From Whalleya microplaca (Eukaryota; Ascomycota; Sordariomycetes; Xylariales; Xylariaceae), in the NCBI GenBank assembly GCA_022497155.1, contig MU385729.1:62001-126000 (forward strand): a stretch of DNA of 64,000 nt, read 5' to 3'. Positions 11,660 through 22,095 of this stretch are shown piece after piece (position 1 is the stretch's first letter; each line of letters begins with the position of its first letter). The notes beneath the pieces were generated by a model that saw nothing but the letters and a program-made list of their open reading frames with translations, searched no databases and was not told where the DNA came from. Both the position numbers and the translations under genes were made by a program.

Positions 11660-13228
11660 ATGGACGACGACCCTGCTAACCGCACCGAGGCCGCCAAGTG
11701 GTTTTCTTCCGACCTCGATGGCGCCGAGGGGCCGTCAGGCTGGCGTCTCGATGTCGTCACTCTGCTGGCAGTCATCGGCGAGTCTTCTATCGCAGAACAT
11801 GCTCAGACGCTCACTGCCAGCATATTCTGCCTCTTTCCCCGTATTATACCCGCGCCTCAGGCTCTTCTAAAGCCCTCCCGCCCTCTTCGACTACCTGAAA
11901 CCACCGCCAAAATGACCGGCGTCTACAGTGGCGTCGTGCTCGACACCGTGGGGTTCTTTGCTAACATCATCCACCCCCTCGACGAATTACAGCCTTTTAC
12001 CTTCAAGGTTCTCGAGATCAAACATACCGATCTCAACGAGGCTGGTGGGGTCGAGGTTGGACAACCAGTCGCGAACGGTTCCTTCCTTTCAAGGTTCCGT
12101 TCGCTCGGGAAAACGCCCACTAGTGTGTCACGGACGCGTTCGATGCAATTGCAGCGGCTACCACACGATGCCAATGAGCAAACGAGGACTACAGGGTTCA
12201 ATCCAAACGCGGATATTGAGGTTGGAGCACCGCCACAACCGGGCATAACAAGAAGGGTCACAATGAAGGAGAAAGTGCAGGATTTTGTGGCCAATCCGAC
12301 ACTCGCTAACATGAAGAGGCGGCCTGCCGTGCCCGCTACCTTATACTCCCCTGTTCACATCCTGTCGATTTTCTCTGTTTTGCTCACGGCTGGCATCATT
12401 GCTTTGGCAGCAGTTATTCACGATGGTACAGCCATTTTTGCTGTATCCCTTATATCCATTGCCAGCTCTGTCGTTGGCCTGGCTTCCTGGTGGAGGCCCA
12501 TTTTGATGAACCGCAGCCACACAAATAAGGTGCCCGAAGGCGACGTGATCATCCGGACACGTGAAGGCGCCTTTTTGCTCGTCAAATGCACCGAAGAAGT
12601 GGCACGAGAGCTTTACTCAGGCACGGAAGAGTGCGAATATCACGTCAGTGGGAGAGCGTACCGAGTCCTCATGGGCCTCGGTACCTTTCTGCTGATGGTA
12701 TCTGTCATTCTACTCGGCAACTGCAAGTGGAATTCTCAGATATTCATCGGGGCTAGTTATATCACATTGAATTTTCTTTATTGGATGATGGGCCTGCTCC
12801 CGAAGCGCTACTTCTGGGACCTCGGCCGTTATGACTACAAAGACATCACACCAGAAAGGGCCAGGGGTGCACACCTGACGACTGACCCGAACGATCTGAG
12901 GGAAGGCGTCAAGAGCTTCACGCGCACGCTGTGGTTCGCGATACGCGAGACCAAGCGTACGGCCTGGGTCGAAAGGAGCGGTGCTGCCCCCATCACGCAG
13001 CAGTGGCAAAGGTGGCTGGCCGAGGCCGAACAAGCCGCTAAGGACGGCAACGACAAATGGCCAGCCGTCGCCCGCAAGGATGAGATCATGAAGATGAACT
13101 TCGATGGTGCCCGGAGCCCCGTGCTCAACGAGCCAACCCGCGACTTCGACAAGGCCGAGCAAGCGGCACCGGCCATCGAGGTACAGCCCCAAAATCAGCG
13201 GCAGGGTGATTACGCTGGCAATTTTTAG
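11660..13228 (+). CDS. multi-pass membrane protein, unknown function
   Basis: A single-exon 522-aa protein read from ATG 11660; the open frame is longer, but upstream it holds only a GTG. Hydrophobic segments: a weak one near residues 35-60, two near 230-280 (HILSIFSVLLTAGIIALAAV; FAVSLISIASSVVGLASWW), and two near 335-385 (VLMGLGTFLLMVSVILL; FIGASYITLNFLYWMMGLL). Between the membrane pairs is a soluble stretch with VIIRTREGAFLLVKC. The polar C-terminus is charged. The arrangement is that of uncharacterised fungal plasma- or endomembrane proteins; I cannot name a family. Length, codon pattern and absence of stops over 1.5 kb make it a real gene. Confidence 0.7.
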   Translation: MDDDPANRTEAAKWFSSDLDGAEGPSGWRLDVVTLLAVIGESSIAEHAQTLTASIFCLFPRIIPAPQALLKPSRPLRLPETTAKMTGVYSGVVLDTVGFFANIIHPLDELQPFTFKVLEIKHTDLNEAGGVEVGQPVANGSFLSRFRSLGKTPTSVSRTRSMQLQRLPHDANEQTRTTGFNPNADIEVGAPPQPGITRRVTMKEKVQDFVANPTLANMKRRPAVPATLYSPVHILSIFSVLLTAGIIALAAVIHDGTAIFAVSLISIASSVVGLASWWRPILMNRSHTNKVPEGDVIIRTREGAFLLVKCTEEVARELYSGTEECEYHVSGRAYRVLMGLGTFLLMVSVILLGNCKWNSQIFIGASYITLNFLYWMMGLLPKRYFWDLGRYDYKDITPERARGAHLTTDPNDLREGVKSFTRTLWFAIRETKRTAWVERSGAAPITQQWQRWLAEAEQAAKDGNDKWPAVARKDEIMKMNFDGARSPVLNEPTRDFDKAEQAAPAIEVQPQNQRQGDYAGNF

Positions 13229-14628
13229 GGCACTGCGCCCGGCAACATATCTATATATATATATATCCTTTTCAGGAGGAATTTTGGAAATTATAAGCGT
13301 TGGATACCCTCGAGTGAGCGAGCAAGCATCTGGTGTTAGGGGCTTGCGATCCCCTTATTATCCGTGGATTTTTTTTGGGTAGAATGAATCAGTTCCGAGG
13401 TCTAAGGGTTGCTAATGACTAACATGAATCCTTTTTATATCTTCATTTTTTTATCATCTGTACTTATAATGTGTACAACACAGGCAAGGATTTTTTGCAT
13501 TATCGGGGCTGGGCGGGTTGTCTTAGCATTGGATTCGTTAGGGACGACACTTCAAAAGCGGAATTGGAATATTACATGTTGTGGGGTACCTGTGAATGTC
13601 TACCCAGGGAGGAGGTAGTTGATTCCGTACCGAAGATACGTCTAGCATGGGCTCTGTTTCAACGGCGTAATAGACTATCATCAGGATAGAATGATATCAT
13701 TGTGTGTTCTACACTTAAAGGCTAAGGTTGTGTCCTTGTGTATGTCAGCTAGCATGTCTTCTATCTGCTCTCCGCGGTGCTACATGTAGTGTACTCTACG
13801 TATACTGCTGGTACTTTCCAGTGTCAGCCAGGGTTGGTGGGCTTGAAGCCGATACCTTGCCTTGCTTGTACGGTAATCTTCTTAGTGCCTGCTACATTTA
13901 TTTGAAACTGGTGGTGTGTATTCGTTTAGGTACTCGGTGTTGTCTGGCTCTGGTGTGTACCCCGCCAATAGGCAACTGGCTCTGCCTATAGGTAGGTAGG
14001 TAGGTACTTGCGGTCTTTCCCATATAGCAGGTATCAATACACATAGTATTCAACGAAATCGGTAATTGCGGGATGGTTTAACGGTAAGAACGCCTAAGGA
14101 TCTTGGATATGGTCCTGGTGGGAGGTGCATGGTTCGAGTCCTGCTCCTGATAATTACTAATTTCTTCTTTTCTTTTTGTCCTTTTTCTCCTTTTTCTTCT
14201 TCTTTTTATCTTTCTTTTTTTTTCGTTTGCCTTCCCCCTCTGAAAGATGTGAATGTATGTCTTATCAAGACAGCTTGACTTCGAGGTCGACTAGAGACCG
14301 ACTAGAGATCGAATAGACGATTTTCAGGTACTCATTGACCAAGTAAAAAACACACGGCTACTTAGACCAGCTCAAGCTATTAATCTGAAGCTTAAAATCA
14401 CAATATTTAAATCTCATAAAGGAGGCTGCATTTTATCCATCTATACCTCCAGGAGAGGTTGATGTGATGAGGCCGTAGTCTCTACCACGTGACTCGCCCG
14501 GCTAAGACGTTATCTACCGTACATCTGCTCTCATATCTGACAGTAACTTGAAGTCTATCTTCCTACCTAATTAATCCCTTCACTAATCCCAATTTGAACG
14601 CTTCCCCTGATTTCAAAGGTCGTCGATT
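13229..14628. other. intergenic with tRNA-like element and repeats
   Basis: Holds a TA dinucleotide tract (about 13247-13265), a GGTA tetranucleotide run (about 13990-14005), the tRNA-like element described separately, and a pyrimidine tract at about 14159-14225. No protein gene supported. Confidence 0.5.
14067..14151 (+). pseudogene. decayed tRNA or tRNA-derived (SINE-head-like) element
   Basis: An A-box match TGGTTTAACGG (14074-14084) and a perfect B-box GGTTCGAGTCC (14131-14141) lie 57 nt apart, about 13 nt more than in an intronless tRNA. The D-arm folds (GTTT/GAAC, 8-nt loop with GG). The T-stem would be a perfect GCAGG/CCTGC if T14130 is bulged. The acceptor stem pairs at five of seven positions (TGCGGGA/TCCTGAT). 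I cannot fold a proper anticodon arm, so this is not called as a working tRNA. A T-rich tract that could terminate Pol III follows at once. Alternatives: a tRNA pseudogene, an intron-bearing divergent tRNA, or the head of a SINE. Confidence 0.4.
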
Positions 14629-16452
14629 ATGATGGCCTGCGCAATTGGCCGCACCTTCATAAGGCAGAGCCGTGCAATAAACCTCGCCCCGCCGCAATGC
14701 CGCTTGAAGTTCGTCCGGTCACCCCCGACTTCGTGTCTGCGGGGCTCCGCCGCCACCGCCGTGGCGGCACGGCAGATCAGCACCCATCGCGTCCGGGATA
14801 TGAAAGATGGTGATCTAGCGGCGCTCAAGGTGCAGCAGAGCAGGATGATGAAGGCCTTGCATTATACCTGTTCATTCGGGACGGGGAAGCGGTGGGGTAG
14901 GTCAGTAGTCTACCTATCCCATCATACATACATGTCATATGCCTCGCCTCCCTGTACTAGGACATAAGTATGTATACGGATATATATATATATTAACTAT
15001 GGTGCAAAAAATTCAGCGCGCCGACCGAGACGGGTATGTCGCGCCTCACGCTGAACGATGCGGATAAGCAGGCCCGCGACTGGTTCGTCGAGACGACGAA
15101 GGCGCTGGGCTGTGAGGTCAGCGTAGACGCCATGGGCAATATCTTCGCGGTGCGGCCGGGCCGCCGCGATGGCCCCGCCACGTTCGCGGGCTCGCATCTC
15201 GATACGCAGCCGAGCGGCGGGCGGTACGATGGCATTTTGGGGATCCAGGCTGGAATTGAGATGCTGAACGTGCTGAAGGATCACCAGGTGGAGACAGAGT
15301 TTCCGGTTGGAGTGGTGAATTGGACTAAGTATGTTCGATTAGCTTTCTATTTATTCATCTATACCTATATATATATCTTCTACGTGCAAGTCTCGGCTGA
15401 TCTCGTATGTTGGATAGCGAGGAGGGCGCCCGGTTCCCCATCAGCATGATGTCCTCGGGCGTCTGGTCCGGCGACATCGCGCTCGAGACGGCGCACAACC
15501 TCCGCGAAGTCGGCGGCGGCACCGCAACCGTCAAGTCGGAGCTCGAGCGCATCGGCTACCTGGGATCTGTCCCCGCAAGCCACGAAGCGACGCCGGTGGC
15601 GGCGCACTTCGAGCTGCACATCGAGCAGGGGCCGATCCTGGAGGCCGCGGAGCAGAAAGTCGGCGTCGTCACCGGCGTCCAGGCCTATCGGTGGTTCACC
15701 ATCGACGTCCACGGGCGAGGTGCGCACGCCTTCCACTCACTACCTACCTACCCGTCATGCCACACCGCGGCAAGGTCCGCAGTCGTAACAAGTATAGATG
15801 GATGCTAACGAGCCTCCCAGATGCCCACACCGGCACGACCCCCCTGACTGCCCGCGCCGATGCCATGCTCCTGGCCGCGCGCCTGATAACGCACTCGCAC
15901 CGCCTGGCGACGCTGCACGCCGGCCTAGTGTCCACGGGGATCCTGACCCTCAGCCCCGGCAGCACGAACACGATCCCAGGCCACGTGCGCTTCACGCTGG
16001 ACGTGCGCGCGCCGCACGACGCGACCGTCGACGCGCTGGAGGCGGACCTCAAGCGCGACTTCGCCTTACTCGCGGCCGGCGAGGACGTCGGCGGCTTGCT
16101 GGCGGGCTCAACACCCGCACTCCCGCTCAAGGTTGAGTGGAGGACCGATTCCGTCTCGCCCGCGACGGTGTTCCATCCGGACTGCGTGGAGGCCGTGCGC
16201 GCGGCCGGGGAGGCCGTCACGGGGGGAAAGGAGCTCGTGCGCGAGATGACGAGTGGGGCCGGTCACGACAGCGTGTATGCGAGCCGACGGTGTCCGACGA
16301 GCATGATCTTCGTGCCGTCGCGGAATGGCGTGAGCCATAACCCCGAGGAGTACACGAGCCCGGATCACTGCGCGGTTGGGGCCGCGGTGCTCTTGCAGAG
16401 TGTACTCAGGTATGATCGGTTGAGGGCCGCTAGGGGGAGTTACCTAGGTTAA
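14629..16452 (+). CDS. M20-family amidohydrolase (N-carbamoyl-L-amino-acid hydrolase / beta-ureidopropionase-like)
   Basis: Four exons: 14629-14900, 15017-15328, 15418-15719, 15821-16452. The introns of 116, 89 and 101 nt end in AG and restore continuous family sequence across each join (WG-SAPTETGMSRL; NWT-NEEGARFP; VHGR-DAHTGTTPL). The third has a textbook GCTAACG branch site. Metal-binding and dimerisation landmarks: GSHLDTQPSGGRYDGILG, EEGARF, HFELHIEQGP, and a C-terminal PSRNGVSHNPEEY. Members hydrolyse N-carbamoyl amino acids, ureidopropionate or allantoate, so a role in pyrimidine or purine nitrogen salvage is likely; the substrate cannot be set from sequence. The N-terminus before the catalytic domain is Arg-rich with no acidic residues, like a mitochondrial presequence. 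The exons are much more GC-rich than their surroundings. Confidence 0.88.
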
Positions 16453-17180
16453 GTTGGAGGTTGGGATGGGCTTAGGTTAGGGAGATGACGGGATGGGATG
16501 GAATGGAATGGAATGGAAGAGTGGCAGTTAGTGTGGAAGGGTGGTAGGAAGTAAGGAGGCTAGAGATGGACACATACGTAACGTATGTACGGGCAATGAT
16601 TCATGAAGCAATCAAATATGAGAACTCGCGGATAGGGGTTTTACGAGGACAGAGTCACGAAATAGAGTTCGCGATTGTTTTGTGCTTCTTACGTTGGCTC
16701 GGCGACGAGAGAGTTGCAGTATGTAAGTGCTAGTAGGCCAGGGCATGAAGTATTCAATAATAACTTTGGCTAAGTCTCGTTACTACACCTACGTACGTAT
16801 GTGAATATAGGTACAAATTCTGTTTGGGCGAAAACTCTTGAAGAATGAACGCTAGATATACGATACTAGGCCTAGCCATATGAGATCGTCTTTTCTTGAG
16901 AGAGGCTGTATGAACTAGGGCACAGCTAGTCTTTGGCACACGAAGATATCAGAGTTTATTGTCAGCTATAGCCTTCTTCTCAGAGGCTCTTGAGTGTGTT
17001 GCTTTGATGAAAATTGAACCTTCGAGATTTAGAGTTCACGGGAATAGACTATAAAGGAGTGTCTCTTCACCCTCTCTTCTTCATCCCAACTCACTTCCCA
17101 CCATCCATCTTCTTGGCTATCAAGACTCTACCATATAGGTATCCATACTATTCAACTAGTCCAGATGGATTATCGACTAC
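16453..17180. other. intergenic, no gene seen
   Basis: Starts with a purine-rich GGAATGGAATG-type tract (about 16490-16520) behind the amidohydrolase stop. No coding sequence supported. Confidence 0.5.
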
Positions 17181-17297
17181 GTAGGCAGCTACAGAACCAT
17201 CGGCTACAAAACCATCTGCAACGTCTACAAAACCAACGGCAACGGCTACAGAACCATCAGCTACACAACCATCAATTACACAGCCATCAACTACAAG
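17181..17297 (+). repeat. imperfect short tandem repeat (CTACARAACCATC type)
   Basis: About eight degenerate copies of a 12-15-nt unit of the form CTACA(A/G)AACCATC(A/G) run directly up to the start of the next gene. In the gene's own frame they would encode a Tyr/Thr/Ile-rich repeat (YRTISYTTINYTAINYK), but there is no ATG in that frame and TAG occurs at 17157-17159. They are therefore probably leader sequence. Confidence 0.7.
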
Positions 17298-17939
17298 ATG
17301 TTTTCTATAATCTACACAGTTATACTCGGCGTGGCCCTTTTTACCATGCTCCCTTTCGCCGTCAAGGTCGCCCCAGGACTCATATGCGACCTGTCGGTAC
17401 GGACACCACCATATTCACTGGCCATCATCGCCGCGACATATCGCGACATAGCAAGAATAATCGACGTGCCACACCTGATCCACGAATCATGGCTGACCAC
17501 CCTCGCCCTCGGCATCTCACTGTCGAAAGCGGCCCTCGCCCTGGCCGTCTACCTGCCCGGTCTCGCCACGTTCTCGTTCTTCGTGGCCCCGTTATGTGGC
17601 TTCCAACTAACACACATGAAGAGCATGCACGGAGGCAGCCCCTACGGAATCAAGAGCCTCATGATCAGCGCCCTGCTGTTCTTCTACTCCGTCCTCGCCT
17701 GGCGGATAATCAGGCCCACACTCGACCTCACAGATATATACTCCGTGCTCGTGCTCACGGTGGCGCTGATGTGGGTGTGCAGCTGGTCCCTGGAGAGGGG
17801 CACGCACGCAGGCACTCAGCGCCGGCATATTACCTGGGGGGACTGCCCTAAGCCGCAAAGGGCGACGCCTAGGAAGCCCCGGATGAAGAAGACTTGCGCA
17901 CCCTGGAAGAAGGGCCTCACTGAGGCGCAGCGATGTTAG
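17298..17939 (+). CDS. 213-aa membrane protein, unknown function
   Basis: A single exon from the first in-frame ATG. Residues 3-22 form a strongly hydrophobic N-terminal segment that could be a signal anchor. Further hydrophobic stretches lie near 65-105 (two segments around ALALAVYLPGLATFSFFVAPL), 122-135 and 145-162. The C-terminal ~50 residues are basic and soluble (RKPRMKKTCAPWKKG). I recognise no family. It is bracketed by the short tandem repeat upstream and a ~128-bp tandem repeat downstream. A 228-codon frame on the same strand (17165-17851) overlaps it, but its sequence is Gln/His/Arg-rich and follows the repeat, so I take it as a shadow. Confidence 0.55.
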   Translation: MFSIIYTVILGVALFTMLPFAVKVAPGLICDLSVRTPPYSLAIIAATYRDIARIIDVPHLIHESWLTTLALGISLSKAALALAVYLPGLATFSFFVAPLCGFQLTHMKSMHGGSPYGIKSLMISALLFFYSVLAWRIIRPTLDLTDIYSVLVLTVALMWVCSWSLERGTHAGTQRRHITWGDCPKPQRATPRKPRMKKTCAPWKKGLTEAQRC

Positions 17940-18011
17940 TTCGGGGCTAGGAATAAGAGGGTTTGGAGCTTGGAGTTACGGGACGGGATCTGAGAGTCTT
18001 TGAGACTCGGG

Positions 18012-18371
18012 ACGATTGGATGTTACACTTGGACGGGTTGCGAACCTTAATGTCTTTCCCCACGAACTTTACGACTACCAACAACCAAAAAAAAATTTGT
18101 TTTTGGAGGCGCTGCTATACCCATAATATCTACGGCTAGGAGCAGTTGGATTTTACACTTGGACGGGTTGCGAACCTTAATGACTTTTCCCCATGAACTT
18201 TACGATTATCAACGGAATTTGCATTGTTTTGGAGGCGCTGCTATACCCATAATATTTGCGACTGGGAGCATTCGGATGCTACACTTGGATGGATTACGAG
18301 CCTTAATATCTTCCCCTACGAACTTTACGACTATCTAGGAAATTTGCATTTTTGGAGGCGCTGCTATGCCC
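18012..18371. repeat. tandem repeat, three copies of ~128 bp
   Basis: The landmark TACACTTGGA(C/T)GG recurs at about 18024, 18154 and 18280. In each copy GAACTTTACGA and then GGAGGCGCTGCTAT(A/G) follow in the same order. Periods are about 130 and 126 bp. The third copy ends early, just after the GGAGGCGCTGCTATG block. Copies differ by scattered substitutions and by an A-run in the first, so the array is not new. No open frame spans it. Confidence 0.9.
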
Positions 18372-19067
18372 CATACCCCTTTGTCAATTTTGATTTCTCT
18401 ACGGCGCGAGATTTGGGATACAGATTGAGAAGGGATGGTCCGTCGATGGAGGAATTTTACCCTTAATGCAATGAGATTATGTCTGGTATAACGAGAAGGA
18501 ATGAATGAAAATGGAGGTTGTTTGATTTTGATCATTGTGAAGCTTTCCATATTCTCATAATACGTGATACCTTCTGTGACTCGCCACTCATCAATGAATC
18601 AAGCTTCATCAATCATTCTGGCCTTGTAATCATACCTAGGTAGTATTGTTGCCGAGCTCATAAAGTGAATTAGGTTCGATTCCTAATAGTGCGATTGGTA
18701 TTCGCTTTATTAGCTTATTTCTGTTTGCAGGTTGAGCGAAGTTGTAAGGTTTTGGCTATGTCTAAAAATAGACATCCTAACGTTGGCCATATACTATCAC
18801 CTAGTTGCAAGCGATCAACTTAGATCCTCACAAATAGAGATAAATAGACTTCAGCGAGTACAATACCGCTAGCATGAGTGTAGAGAGGCACTATGACGTT
18901 TAAGAATGGTTTAGGAAAGTCCGGAGGAAATAGGAACAGAACGTCAAGGTGTTGAGGCTACTAATGAAGCTTCAAGTTTTGCCCCTTAGAGTAATGGCCC
19001 TGAAAAGTAGTGAAGCTTTAAATGTGGCTCTGAGCGCTTGGAATCTTAAATTCAAGTGTGTATAGAT
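18372..19067. other. intergenic, no gene seen
   Basis: Follows the tandem repeat and reaches the 3' end of the minus-strand AlkB gene. Contains a full TACCTAGGTA palindrome (18633-18642) and an isolated T-arm-like hairpin at 18670-18686 without the rest of a tRNA. Confidence 0.5.
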
Positions 19068-20166
19068 CTATTCCATTTGCCTCACGTTAAGGTTGATTCG
19101 CTTGTTCCGCATCCATCCCTTCCACTCCTCGAACTTGCCATTCTCCGCTGGCCAGTCAGCCAAGAATTCTGGACAAGTACCTTTGAGGACCTTGGGCACG
19201 CCATGCCAGGCATAACGGGATTCCTGACTCATGTAGATGGCATCGCCAGAGCGTAGCCGCAAAAGCAGGTACGGCTTCCTGGGTGTCCCCTCGCCATCTG
19301 TATTTCCTGTGGGCTCGACATAGTCGTTCGGCGCGATCATAAACAGCGCGTCGCATCCAATGCTGAGACTGACTAGGCCTTTGTCGCTATGCTCACTCAC
19401 GTCCCGGTGCATCATCATCGTATCTCCCGGGCTGTAAAAATTGACGATGGCAGCTTGGGCCAGCGTCTCCGGAAACAGCGTCTGGAGCAAGCCAGCTATG
19501 TCAGAAGGGAAGTCAGGAGGCAGCTGGTTGGGGTACTCTCGATTAGACCAATCGTATTGGCCACCTAGGGTTACCCAGGACAGCCGCCGCTCCAGGACCT
19601 GTTTGATGGAAAGAGACTTGTGCACTGTAGGGTCCTTTGGTGTAAATTTCTCTGATGCACCTGGGGGATAGGAGAAGAACGACCGAGCATCAACGTCTTC
19701 TTCTTCCCGATAGGGGAGATCATAATGAAGATGTAAGTTAGTCTGGTGGGCTGGATTGCTCAGATCCCTGTGTATCATGCTAGATAACAGTATTTTCTGT
19801 GTGCTCTGAGGTATGATGGAAGGAAGAATGAGTAGACCTGTGCTTGAAGATGAGAAGGTGAATTTATATAACCATGCAAGAAGACATACCCGGTAGCAAA
19901 GGGTGGAAGTAAATAGGGGCATCTCGTACTGCTTGGTCTTTGTCCCAAGCCTCACCTTCGAGCTGCCTGAATGAGTTTATGAGCCGCTCACTTGGGATGT
20001 GGCCAGCTAACTGAAATGCGCTGCTGTCATCTGCAACATCCAATTCATCTATGTCAGGATGACTAACGAACTCTGTGTGGTCAGTCCTAGAATATCTCTT
20101 CCAGTTCGATCTTAACTCATCAGAGGGTTGCGCATGGGCATCCAAGGTGGTGAGGTCAATGGCCAT
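19068..20166 (-). CDS. AlkB-like 2-oxoglutarate/Fe(II) dioxygenase
   Basis: Two exons on the minus strand, 20166-19890 and 19837-19068, with a 52-nt intron (GTATGT...CACAG); the join gives FHPLLPG-LLILPSIIPQ and a 348-aa product. The catalytic core has the Fe-binding HRD (HxD of HRDVSEHSD), later a His in YAWHGVPKVL, and the 2-oxoglutarate arginine candidate in the following segment; the motif LRSGDAIYM precedes them. This layout fits the AlkB superfamily, closest in spacing to the ALKBH1/Abh1 group. Such enzymes oxidatively remove methyl groups from nucleic acids; the substrate is not inferable here. N-terminal ~90 residues are acidic and probably accessory. Divergent from cdc2. Confidence 0.85.
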
Positions 20167-20931
20167 GTTGCAAATATATAAATATATTCATGCCGTATTC
20201 GGTTGATTTGAGACTCGAAAGAAAGAAGGACCTCCTGTTGTTCAACTCAATCTGCCTACCTATTAGCGATGATGGCTGGGTCCACTTGAAACCCAAAAGG
20301 CATTACAGATTACGCTAGAAGAAAACGCCACAAAGCGCCACACAGCATTACCAAAACACGATAAGATCTCCAGCCACAGTGGTGGGCGCGTGTCAGGCGC
20401 GTGTCAATTCGCGCTTCCAACTGTTTATTAAAAAATAATAAAAACATGGAACCCTCACCAAAGGAACCACGGACTATCTATAGCAACTATCGCCGATGCA
20501 ATCTGGCATTGATCACCACACTAACAAATTAACAAATTCTCGGATTCCTGCCAGACAAAAAAAAAAATCACAGTGCCGTGTTCAACATCACTGAGACTGG
20601 TACATAGTCCCAATGGAGTTTTGATTGTGGGATTCTGCACGAATCTCAGTTCGTTCTCTCTGCCTCTTCTCTCCATTCACGATCTCTACAGCCCTACAAC
20701 GCCGCCCTACAACCGAGTTCCCGAATTCAGTTGCCATTGGCTGCCCCTCGTTTTCCCTCGTCTTTCTCGATATCACCCCGCAACCCGTCAACCCGTCAAC
20801 AATCAACAGCAACCAGCGTTTCACTAGTGCAAATTATTTTTGAAGTTTGCGAATACCAACTGCCGTCCTGTCTGTCTCACGTTTCCTCTTCTCTTCGAGT
20901 TTCTTCAGCCTACCGATAGCATTCTGCGAAA
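20167..20931. promoter_or_regulatory. shared divergent promoter of AlkB gene and cdc2
   Basis: Upstream region of both genes. A direct repeat of GGCGCGTGTCA at about 20384-20407, followed by TTCGCGC, gives a dense set of CGCG cores like those bound by MBF-type G1/S factors. The side near cdc2 is a C/T-rich leader. Function is inferred only. Confidence 0.4.
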
Positions 20932-22095
20932 ATGGAGAACTACCAGAAACTCGAAAAGATCGGTGAAGGTATGAATGAACAACCAACCCCTTTATTCCCT
21001 GTCTGCCCATCCTCCGCCCCTCTATGATCGACTTGCTCTCTGATGCCCGTCATCATCCCATCTACATCGGATGCAGATCCAGTTTTTGACGTATCACCCA
21101 AATCTAGGTACCTATGGTGTCGTCTACAAGGCTCGGGATCTCGCCAATAGCGGGCGCATAGTGGCCCTCAAGAAGATCCGTCTCGAGGCCGAAGATGAGG
21201 GCGTCCCTAGCACCGCCATCCGTGAGATCTCCCTGCTCAAGGAGATGCGCGATCCCAACATCGTCCGCCTGCTGAACATCGTCCACGCCGACGGCCACAA
21301 GCTCTACCTGGTTTTCGAGTTCCTCGACCTCGACTTGAAGAAGTATATGGAGGCGCTTCCCGTCAGCGATGGAGGCAGAGGCAAGGCTCTTCCAGAGGGT
21401 ACCGGTATCGAATTGGGACGTCTTGGTCTGGGCGATTCGATGGTCAAGAAGTTCATGAGCCAGCTTTGCTTGGGCATCCGCTACTGCCACAGTCACCGAG
21501 TCCTCCACCGAGATCTGAAGCCGCAGAACTTGCTTATCGACCGTGAGGGAAATCTCAAGCTTGCTGATTTCGGTCTGGCCCGTGCCTTTGGTGTTCCTCT
21601 ACGAACCTACACTCACGAAGTCGTCACTCTGTGGTATCGTGCTCCGGAAATCTTGCTCGGTGGTCGGCAATACTCCACTGGTGTCGACATGTGGTCGGTT
21701 GGATGTATATTTGCCGAGATGTGTACGCGAAAGCCGTTGTTTCCTGGAGACTCGGAGATCGACCAGATCTTTAGAACCTTCCGGTAAGTCGCAAATCTCC
21801 TTTTGAGCATATATTTTGCGCAATGGTACTCACACTTCTATATAGTTTGCTAGGGACGCCTTCCGAAGAAGTGTGGCCTGGTGTCACGTCTTACCCCGAC
21901 TTCAAGGCCTCGTTCCCGAAGTGGGTCCGTGACCCCTCGCAGATCCTCTGTTCGAACCTGGATGAGAATGGTCTGGACCTTCTGGAGTCAATGCTGGTCT
22001 ATGACCCGGCCGGTCGAATATCCGCGAAGCAAGCTTGCCAGCACCCCTACTTCAAGGATTTCCCGGTGACGTACGGGACCAACGGATATGCTTAA
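20932..22095 (+). CDS. cdc2: cyclin-dependent kinase Cdc2/Cdk1
   Basis: Three exons: 20932-20968, 21108-21783, 21846-22095; 320 aa. The first intron (139 nt) splits the glycine loop after GEG. Landmarks: GEGTYG with inhibitory T14/Y15, catalytic K34, PSTAIRE cyclin-binding helix at 46-52, HRDLKPQN with D148, DFG at 166-168, T-loop RTYTHEVVT with activating T181, and [10 protein letters not shown]. Length fits the family. It drives G1/S and G2/M with cyclins in the nucleus. A short insertion after the hinge (about residues 98-121, Gly-rich) is common in filamentous fungi. The second intron (62 nt) lies after FR, with [12 protein letters not shown] following. Confidence 0.97.

Noticed and set aside
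15355..16368. Antisense frames across the amidohydrolase
   Set aside because: GC-rich shadows of real exons; the plus strand gives continuous family sequence over three introns.
17165..17851. 228-codon frame overlapping the 213-aa membrane protein
   Set aside because: Gln/His/Arg-rich reading of the tandem repeat and of the real gene in another frame.
18670..18686. Perfect T-arm hairpin TTAGG-TTCGATT-CCTAA
   Set aside because: No D-arm, anticodon arm or matching acceptor stem around it.
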